Part shown: piece after piece, positions 56,540-64,000 of the stretch
Layout of the letters: the number at the start of each line of letters is the position of its first letter
Numbering within the stretch: position 1 is the stretch's first letter
NCBI GenBank assembly: GCA_021186555.1
Contig: JAJKFL010000042.1
Span: 14,455,521-14,519,520 of the forward strand
Source of the DNA: Reticulitermes speratus
Taxonomy: Eukaryota > Arthropoda > Insecta > Blattodea > Rhinotermitidae
Direction: 5' to 3'
DNA: 64,000 nucleotides
Position numbers and translations under genes: made by a program
Notes under the pieces: generated by a model
Seen by the model: the letters and a program-made list of their open reading frames with translations, nothing else
Database searches by the model: none
What the model was told of the DNA's origin: nothing

Positions 56540-59500
56540 TAAGAACGTTGGTATCTTCACCTTGCCGTGGTAGAGGGGCTTGTGAGTTCCAGTGACCCTG
56601 AGAGCTAAGCCGGCGGTAGCATTGCTACCAGTAGGGTCTCCCAAGCCGGACAGATCAAAAGGGTAGGAACCAGACGAAGAGAGATGCCTAGGAGATGGGA
56701 AACCGAATAAAAGCTCCCCTGATGCCGGAAGCAGCGACATCAGTAGCGACATGAAGCACAGAGCAAATGATGCTCGAGATGGTTCATGATCGTGTAGCAA
56801 CAGGCGTGACCAGATTGGTCTGAACGGCTGCTGTACTGCGATGTGGAAAGCAAATGGAAAAACTACCACATTATTACTTTTCCTGGATAGTCTCTTCCAG
56901 AAACAGAGACAAATGCCAAATGCGAGATGCTTCCTCTGGAGACAAAACATTCCGGAGGTAAACTACTCCCCCATTCGGATCTCCGGGGGGGAGTGTTTCT
57001 AGGGGAGACACCACGCGGTAATGACTACAGACAAAAGCAGAAGACACAGAATGAACAGAACAGCTTCAAGATAGGCACTTGGAACGTAAGGACCTTGAAT
57101 CAAGGAGGAAAACTCGAAAATTTGAAGAAAGAGATGCAGAAGAACGCAGTGTCTGTGCTAGGTGTTAGTGAAGTGCGGTGGAAGGGTCAAGGTGAAATAA
57201 AAAGTGGTGATTATACAGTGTATTATTCCGGGGGTGACAGTGCTGAAAGAGGCGTAGCAATAGTAGTGCATAAAAGCGTAGTGAAAAGTGTTGTTAAGAA
57301 GAGTGTGTATAGTGACAGAATCATTGCTATTAAATTGCAGGCAGAACCGGTAAGTATTTTGATAGTGCAAGTGTATATGCCAACATCGGACTATGAAGAT
57401 GACGAAGTGGAAGAGTTGTATGATATAATTGAAGAAATTCTTGAAGAGGATGGAAAGGGTGCGACAAACACGATTATAATGGGAGATTGGAACAGTGTGG
57501 TTGGAGATAAAGAACATCACAACACTGTTGGACCATATGGACTGGGAAGGAGGAATCAGAGAGGTCAAATGCTTATTGACTTCTGTGAAAGAAATGGACT
57601 TGTTATAACAAACACATGGTTCAAAAAACCTAAAAGAAGATTGTACACGTGGAAATCACCAGGAGATAGGAATCGATATCAGCTGGACTATGTACTAGTG
57701 AAACAACGATTCAGGAACAGTGTGAAGGATGTGCAGACACTGCCTGGAGCAGATATTGACTCTGACCACAATTTACTAGTTGCAAAGATCTGCACCAGAT
57801 TGAAGAAGATCATGAGGTTCCACAAGAAAAAACCAAGATGGGATTTGGAGAAGCTATATGCTCAACGACAGGTAGTACACGATAGACTAGAAGAAAAGCT
57901 TGGTGCAATCAAATGTGAAAGTGGGAATGTGGAAGTGCAGTGGAACAATATCAAGAAATGTGTGTTAGATACGATGAGTGGTTTGGTTGGAAAAGTCGAG
58001 AGGAGAGCAAGAAAGCCATGGATTACACAGGAGATGATCAGTAAAATGGATGAACGAAGGAAATGGAAGAATGTCAACAATGAAGAAGGACGGAAGAACT
58101 ACAGAAGACTGAGGAATGAATTGAAAAGAGCCACGGACAACGCCAAGAAGGAATATCTGGAGAGCATATGCGACGAGATCATAGAATTTCAAAGAATAGG
58201 ACGTTAGGATTTAATGTACATGAAGACAAAGGAACTAGGTTGGAAAGAAAACCATGGGATTCAAAACATTGGCATCGAAGACTCTCAAGGCAATATAATA
58301 ATAAATCAGAGAAGAGTACTGCAAATTTGGGAGAATTATATCACAGAGCTCTACGATCGAGCTAATCGACCAGAACATCTAGACGTCGAACCTGAAGATG
58401 AAGTAGATGAAGATGAGAAAGGCCCTCATATTTTGCAAAGTGAAGTGGAAAAAGCTATCAAGGAGATGAGGGATAAGAAGGCTACAGGAGATGATGATGT
58501 ACCTGGGGATGTACTCAAATTGTTGGGAGAAGGTGGTCTAAGGCTAATGACACAGATGATCAACAGCATGTATGTAACTGGAGAATGGCCCAGAGATTTT
58601 ATTGAAGTTACAATGATTGCCTTAAAGAAGAAGCCCAAAGCTACAAAATGCAGCGACCATCGCACAATCAGCATCATCGCTCATGCAGCAAAGATAGTAG
58701 CGAGGATACTTAGAAGAAGAATTGAGAGGAAAATTGAAGATGCACTTGGAGAAGATCAGTTTGGATTTAGAAGAGGAAAAGGAACTAGGGATGCAATTGG
58801 GATGCTGAGAATAATATCAGAACGAACCTTGGTCATAGATGAGAAATTGTGTGCTTGCTTCATAGACTGGCAGAAGGCATTTGACCGTGTCAACTGGACC
58901 AAATTAATGCAAATCCTAAAAGGAATTGGGATAGACTGGCGCGAAAGAAGATTGATCAGCAAATTGTACATGGAACAGAGTGTCAAAATACGACTGGACC
59001 AAGGGGAGACGAGAAGTGTGAAGATTGGAAGAGGAGTTAGACAAGGTTGCTGCTTGTCACCGATTCTGTTCAACTTATACAGCGAATACCTTACCAAGGA
59101 AGCTCTTGAAGGGTTTGGAGACTTCAAAATAGGAGGACAAGTAATTCGCACTGTGAAATATGCAGATGACCTTGTGCTACTGGCTAGGGAAGAAAAGGTG
59201 CTACAGGGCATGATTGATAGACTAATTGAAATTGGAAGACGCTATGGAATGGAAATGAATGTGGGAAAAACTAAAGTAATGAAAATCTCAAGGCAACCAT
59301 CCCCAATGAAAATTATGATAGATCAAAAACAATTGGAGAATGTGGAATATTTCAATTATTTGGGTAGCATGATAACAAGTGATGCAAGGTGTACACGTGA
59401 AATTAAATCCAGAATTGCCATGGCAAAAGCAGCATTCAACAAGAAGAAAAATCTTTTCACCAGCAAACTGGAATTAAATTTAAGGAAGAAACTAGTAAAG

Positions 59501-59950
59501 TGCTACGTTTGGAGCATAGCTTTGTATGGTGCTGAAACGTGGACACTTCGGAAAGCAGATCAGAAGTATCTGGAAAGTTTTGAAATGTGGTGCTGGAGAA
59601 GAATGGAGAAGATCAGTTGGACCGATCGTGTGAGAAATGAAGAAGTATTACACAGAGTCAAGGAGGAGAGGAAAATCTTACATACAATAAAAAGAAGAAA
59701 GGCTAACTGGATTGGTCACATCTTGCGTAGAAACTGCCTTCTGAAACACGTGATTGAAGGAAAGTTAGAAGGAAGGATAGAAATGACGGGACGACGAGGG
59801 AGAAGACGTAAGCAGCTACTGGATGACCTTAAGGAAAAGAAGAGATACTGGAAATTGAAAGAGGAAGCACTAGATCGCACCCTGTGGAGAACTCGCTTTG
59901 GAAGAGGCTACGGACCTGTCGTAAGACAGACTACAGAATGAATGAAGAAC
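56540..59950 (+). mobile_element. Nearly full-length RTE-clade LINE
   Basis: The element starts just after an (AT)n tract with about 390 bases of leader (caccttgccgtggtagaggg). It carries one long coding region and ends within a few bases of the stop in gaatgaatgaa, typical of RTE elements, which have very short 3' tails. Coding content is described in the CDS entry. Only a single in-frame stop interrupts the coding region, so the copy is young. A second copy in opposite orientation begins at 63724. Confidence 0.88.
56927..59941 (+). CDS. RTE polyprotein: APE endonuclease and reverse transcriptase, one internal stop
   Basis: Both halves lie in the same frame: 56927-58207 and 58214-59941, separated only by TAG at 58205-58207 (RIGR, stop, DLMYMKTKELG). 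A tyrosine is a plausible ancestral residue at that site. The first half is an apurinic-type endonuclease (IGTWNVRTLNQGG, GVSEVRWKGQG, MGDWNSVVGD, LDYVLVK, DSDHNLLVAK). The second half is reverse transcriptase with FIDWQKAFD (first catalytic Asp at about residue 218 of this half), GVRQGCCLSPILFN, KYADDLVLLA (YADD at about 316), GKTKVMKIS and FNYLGSMI. A basic C-terminal tail follows (RRKANWIGHILRR, RRGRRRKQLLDDL). Intact length would be about 1,004 residues, normal for RTE. The start codon choice is uncertain. The protein would nick DNA and prime reverse transcription at the target. Confidence 0.88.
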
Positions 59951-60984
59951 GTGTGGATTATGCAAGTTGGCTTAACGGAACTCTTTGGTTTTTTTTTTTT
60001 TGACGTTCTTGATGTTATTTATTCTAATGCAAGAGTAGGAAATAGTGAAAACACAAACACTGCGCACTCCCTGTAGTATCTTGACCAAAAAAATTCAGCA
60101 CCCGAAATACGTGACTAGAGTCTTGATCTGCTTGTTATGCTTGAAGCTCTGTAATTTGTACAAGGCACACTAATGTCATGCGTGTTCATGGAGCTGCTTG
60201 TTTCTATTACATAATAGTAATTTTAAGCCTCTTCGTAGAAGTAAAGGCAGTCAGAGCGTGAAGGAGGCTTCATGACCCTCATCTCGAAATTACGCCTGCC
60301 TTCATTTCGTGTCTGATGTCGCAAATCCTGACGTAGTGTAACTGGAAATTGTGTTTCTTCAGAAAGAAAAAATGGGCACTTTTTTAAAATCTATGTTTAA
60401 GAGCTCCTGAAGTTACGTTGCATGGTGCACACCTCGTTCGCTGTAAGAGCTGTGTGCAGCCACTTGGGAACAACATGTGTTCGAAAGGCCGGTAACTCGG
60501 AACACTTTTTCCCCTAAGGCGTAATGTAACTAATGAGGAGTGAGATTATTGCTTTACTTACGTTTTTGAGGCCTATTTAGAATGATTTATTTATAAATAG
60601 CACAAAGCTGCGTACTATTGACAGTTTATGTGTAGTTGCCAATTCGTCCCAACTAAGACATATGTAACTGGGTAGAATAAAGTGAGGGGTAATAACACAT
60701 ATACATAAACAGCAGAGTTGAAATAAAAGATTTTCGAAACATTGGTGATACGTTTGTTATGAATAATGTTCTCCTTAACCGTAATTAATATATCAACCAA
60801 CTTATTTTGGTATTTGTATTTATTAATTATAAGAATATACGTGTCATGAATAACATAAAATTGTCCTTAACTACTTTTTCGTGTTGATTCGGTCTAGGAT
60901 ATCAATGAATTTGTTTGTTTACACTTTTGCTTTAGGATTTAATTCTGTTCTCTGGCTGAGAGAATTAATAAGACTACAATATTT

Positions 60985-61225
60985 CATGTAGTCGGTATAG
61001 CGAATCATTACGGGCTGGGCGGTCTGGAGATCGAATCCCGGTGGGTGTGAGATTTTCTGTGCCCGAGGCCCACCCAGCCTCCTGTATAACGGGTGCAGGG
61101 TCTTTCACAGGGGTAATGCGGCCGGGACGTGGTACTGACCACCCACCCCCTTCTAGCATCGAGGTTGCAAGTGTGTTGGAAGTATACATCCGCCTTCCTA
61201 CTGTGCCTTGAGAGGCATGTCATGG
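60985..61225 (+). mobile_element. tRNA-derived SINE
   Basis: The head is gtagtcggtatagcgaatc with B box GAGATCGAATCCC. The body has gattttctgtgcccgaggcc and gtggtactgaccaccca, and the end has gccttgagaggcatgtc. It is the same family as 23830 and 38040 but in unrelated flanks, so an independent insertion. Confidence 0.78.
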
Positions 61226-61747
61226 GGCAACGTTTACCTTTAATTTTACAATATTTTATTTTGGATCCCTTTACGTACGTATTGGTCTTTGGTGAGTAGT
61301 GTTTATAGTTAGAGGAAGAGTGGAGATAGCATCGGAAGTTGCCTCGTCGATCCATTTTTATAGAATCAGTAATACGGACGTTACGTGGTGCGAGATTCGA
61401 GGCAGAAGTGTGACTTAGGCTTACGGACTTCTGAATGAGGCATGATGTATGTAGTGTGGCAGAAGGATCAGCGTTTGGAAAGCACCTGCTTTCTCTTCTG
61501 CAGACTAGGATACCTGATGATAGAAGCAAGAAATTCCTGCGAAATTTGGTATCTACCAGTCTACACGGTACCGCAAGAGCTGCAAATCCTGACATGAATA
61601 TTCACTTCCATATAAACCTCAAATCTTTTATGGTTTTATCAGCGTCATGATTTGGATCGTGAAAATTAGTACAGTAGCAACTACAGGGTGAGCGACAGGT
61701 GCAAGAAGGATGCTCCACGGTGCTGAAAATGGGAAGTTCAATAGAGG

Positions 61748-61961
61748 AAACACTTTAGGTGGCACATGTGATCTAAACACTTTAGGTGGCACTTGTGATC
61801 TAAACACTTAGGTGGCACATGTGATCTAAACACTTTAGGTGGCACATGTGATCTAAACACTTTAGGTGGCACGTGTGATCTAAACACTTTAGGTGGCACA
61901 TGTGATCTAAACACTTTAGTGGCACATGTGATCTAAACACTTTAGGTGGCACATGTGATCT
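61748..61961. repeat. 27-bp minisatellite, about 8 copies
   Basis: The unit is aaacactttaggtggcac followed by atgtgatct. Copies differ by a few substitutions (acttgtg, acgtgtg) and two single-base losses. It has no stable open frame and lies outside any gene model. Confidence 0.93.
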
Positions 61962-63723
61962 CCGCCACATGCCCGTAAGTCACTTCATATAATTATTGTA
62001 ACCATAAATGCTGTACATTCACTGTGACTTCCACTCTGACCTACATCCTACTTCGAACCGTGCACAGTGACTTTTCGGTGACATTATAGTTGGAATAAAG
62101 AAGAATATTTGAAGAGGAGAGGGAGAGATTTGTATGCAGTTTCCGTTTTCCTTCTGTACCCAATATCACATTGTATTTTTAGGTTTGTAAATATGAGCTA
62201 GTTTGCGTTTTAAAGTCATCCGTTGTGCCAGTAAAGATTTTATATTTTTAGGGAATCAATTTATAACAGTCACTTACCAACCTCACATAAAGGGCTTAAG
62301 TTGCCGCCATGTTGTTGCTTTTTGTATACCCTAAAGTGCCTGAATAAGGGTTCTATTCTTTCAGAGACTTTTGATCATTCGTAGATGACGCCGTAAATTG
62401 CATGAGGTCTGTTGTTTTTGTTCTTAGAGAGATGCAGAGTTTGAAGCTGCGAGGTGTATTGCCGCATGTTATGGGATTTCACCTGTTGTCTCCTATAATC
62501 AAATATGTTGTTGAATCATGTGACCGACGGACGGACAGACATTTCACGGAACGTAATACTTGTTCCGGTTCTAGAGTGTGCGAAAGCTTATTCCACTGGC
62601 ATATATGCTCTGCTTTCAAAGAATTTTTTAAATTTGTTTTTGTCCAAGATATTAATAGTTTATTTATTTTATATCTTTTATTTATGTGTGGGTTGTTTAA
62701 AGACGCCGTCATTGGCTCATAAGAAATAGTGTCTAGATGTCAGTGACTAGTTAATGATTGATTGCTAAGGTGTGACTACGGACTGCGACTTTTTTTTAAA
62801 TTTTATTTAAATCCCAATTTTGCCTGGAGGGATTCAGGAAAATAACAAAACTTTTTAGGATATTTTTTCCGCTGGCAGAGATGTGCCACCAGTTGGACGG
62901 CGACGTTTGTTGATGTTAATATTCGAATATTCGTTTTTGAATATATATTTCTTTATCTTTTCTGTCTTCCATCTTGTTGTAAACTGTTGTGGTAGAAACA
63001 GAACTAAAAGTTCATAGTGTTTGGAACATATAAATATATGTTTGATAAATATAATTACGAATAATTAGCTTGGTCTGCATTGTTATTAATATGTACTTAG
63101 CAAGTGTGAAATATTTCATGAATAATTTGTCTGGAAACGGTAGTTTTATGGAGCCTCGATTTTGAATTTTGGAAATCACATAAACACCACTTATTAACAT
63201 GTCTTTATTTTTTCGTCACCTTCACTTTTGATGTACTGCTGTGACAGAAATAGGCGATAAAGATTTGCTAATATCAAGGTTTGCATTTAATATTCATAGT
63301 TTTTAACTTTAAGCAGTGAATTACGCACCAAAATTCTTCTCATCAAGTTGAGTAATTTTTGGCATGACGCTTCGTGACTGACAGGCCGATAAGCACATAT
63401 AGCCTCAATGTTATACACTTAGTTCAAATAAAGCATACTAATTCGAGTCGAATTTTGTAAGTTTAGAAAACTCTTTTCCACAGACAGGAGAATAGCTACA
63501 GGTGTCAACGTTTGTAGATTTGTGTTGGTATCCTACTGCGTATTTAATTAGATAACACTTATCATTTTTTTTATATCGCCGTAACTTACCAGTATTAACT
63601 ACCCGATAATGACAAGTCCATTTTACTGAAGGTTAAGACGTGTTTGGCTCTTATCATTCGGGGCACACACTCGGTAGGATTATTCTTCTAGTAATCAGCC
63701 CTATGACGCAGATTTTATTAATT

Positions 63724-64000
63724 CATTCTGTAGTCTGTCTTACGACAGATCCGTAGCCTCTTGCAAAGCTAGTTCTCCACAGGGTGCGATCTAGTGCTTT
63801 CTCTTTCAATTTCCAGTATCTTCTCTTTTCTTTAAGGACATCCAATAGCTGTTTACGCCTTCTTCCTCGTCTTACCATCATTTATATCCCTACTTCTAAC
63901 TATCCTTCCATCACGTGTTTCAGAAGGCAGTTTATACGCAAGATGTGACCAATCCAGTTAACCTTTATGCTGAAAGAATATTTGCTACAAAGTAAATTTC
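63724..64000 (-). mobile_element. 3' end of a second RTE-clade LINE, cut by the window edge
   Basis: Read on the minus strand it matches the last 280 bases of the element at 56540-59950, ending in ctgtcgtaagacagacta and cattctgtag against acagatccgtagcctcttgc. It contains many substitutions, so it is older than the other copy. Its coding part continues beyond base 64000. Confidence 0.82.

Larger units (their letters stand above)
59951..63723. other. Unassigned DNA right of the RTE element
   Basis: No gene is recognised. Bases 60235-60400 are a diverged copy of the conserved cluster intergenic block (against 24740-24870), so the family unit continues to the right of gene B and another member may lie beyond the window. 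A SINE (60985-61225) and a 27-bp minisatellite (61748-61961) are listed separately. The remainder, 61970-63720, is AT-rich with only short, unconvincing open frames. Confidence 0.5.

Noticed and set aside
56450-56950. 166-codon minus-strand frame at the 5' end of the RTE
   Set aside because: Antisense of the LINE leader and an (AT)n tract, with no domain.
57158-59211. Several minus-strand frames of 70-150 codons within the RTE
   Set aside because: Shadows of the endonuclease/reverse transcriptase frame.
61008-61595. 195-codon minus-strand frame
   Set aside because: Its C-terminal part is a SINE, the rest has no recognisable domain, and codon content looks random.

Overview
The window is eukaryotic, from an insect and most likely a cockroach or termite (Blattodea). 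The evidence is AT-rich intergenic DNA, spliced genes, TATA promoters with arthropod-type initiators, tRNA-derived SINEs and RTE-like LINEs whose translations resemble repeats I associate with Periplaneta-type genomes. The species assignment is inference from memory, not a search.

Almost the whole window is one tandem cluster of a single gene family, all on the minus strand. Two members are full 11-coding-exon genes, A (6979-16007) and B (45166-53874). They have identical exon phases and near-identical internal exon sizes. Each encodes a signal peptide, a proline-rich stretch of 11-residue repeats (consensus GELIKPLPGTG) and then about 425 residues that look like two lipid-binding TULIP-fold domains. 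The first resembles takeout/JHBP and the second the mite Group-7 allergen family. Gene A has only 2-3 repeats; gene B has about 42, all in coding exon 1.

Between them lie three repeat-only members, R1 (19513-21631), R2 (26831-28732) and R3 (33980-35789), plus a remnant R0 (2499-3040). They keep the signal peptide and repeat array but lack all ten downstream exons. Their last codons (VVSFQIYN and stop) are homologous to the 3'UTR of gene A, so the array appears to have been joined directly to the old 3'UTR. Each full member has a TATA box, an initiator about 30 nt downstream and a short noncoding first exon 1.2-1.7 kb upstream of its ATG exon (A, R1, R2, R3, B). A sixth such promoter at 236-291 belongs to a gene left of the window.

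Layout: 1-3040, upstream DNA of the off-window gene and R0, nearly identical to 17023-19600 (a recent duplication of about 17 kb). 3041-6978, mosaic intergenic DNA with a LINE fragment and a fold-back element carrying a hammerhead-ribozyme-like motif. 6979-17312, gene A and its promoter. 17313-38300, R1-R3 in a tandem unit of about 7.1 kb. 38300-43630, unassigned DNA. 43631-55664, gene B and its promoter. 55665-64000, transposons including a nearly intact RTE LINE, a 27-bp minisatellite and more unassigned DNA.

The most interesting result is the family itself: secreted repeat+TULIP proteins, intronless repeat-only derivatives with a tail made from 3'UTR, and arrays still being homogenised. 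Many single-base indels in the arrays may be assembly errors rather than real mutations.
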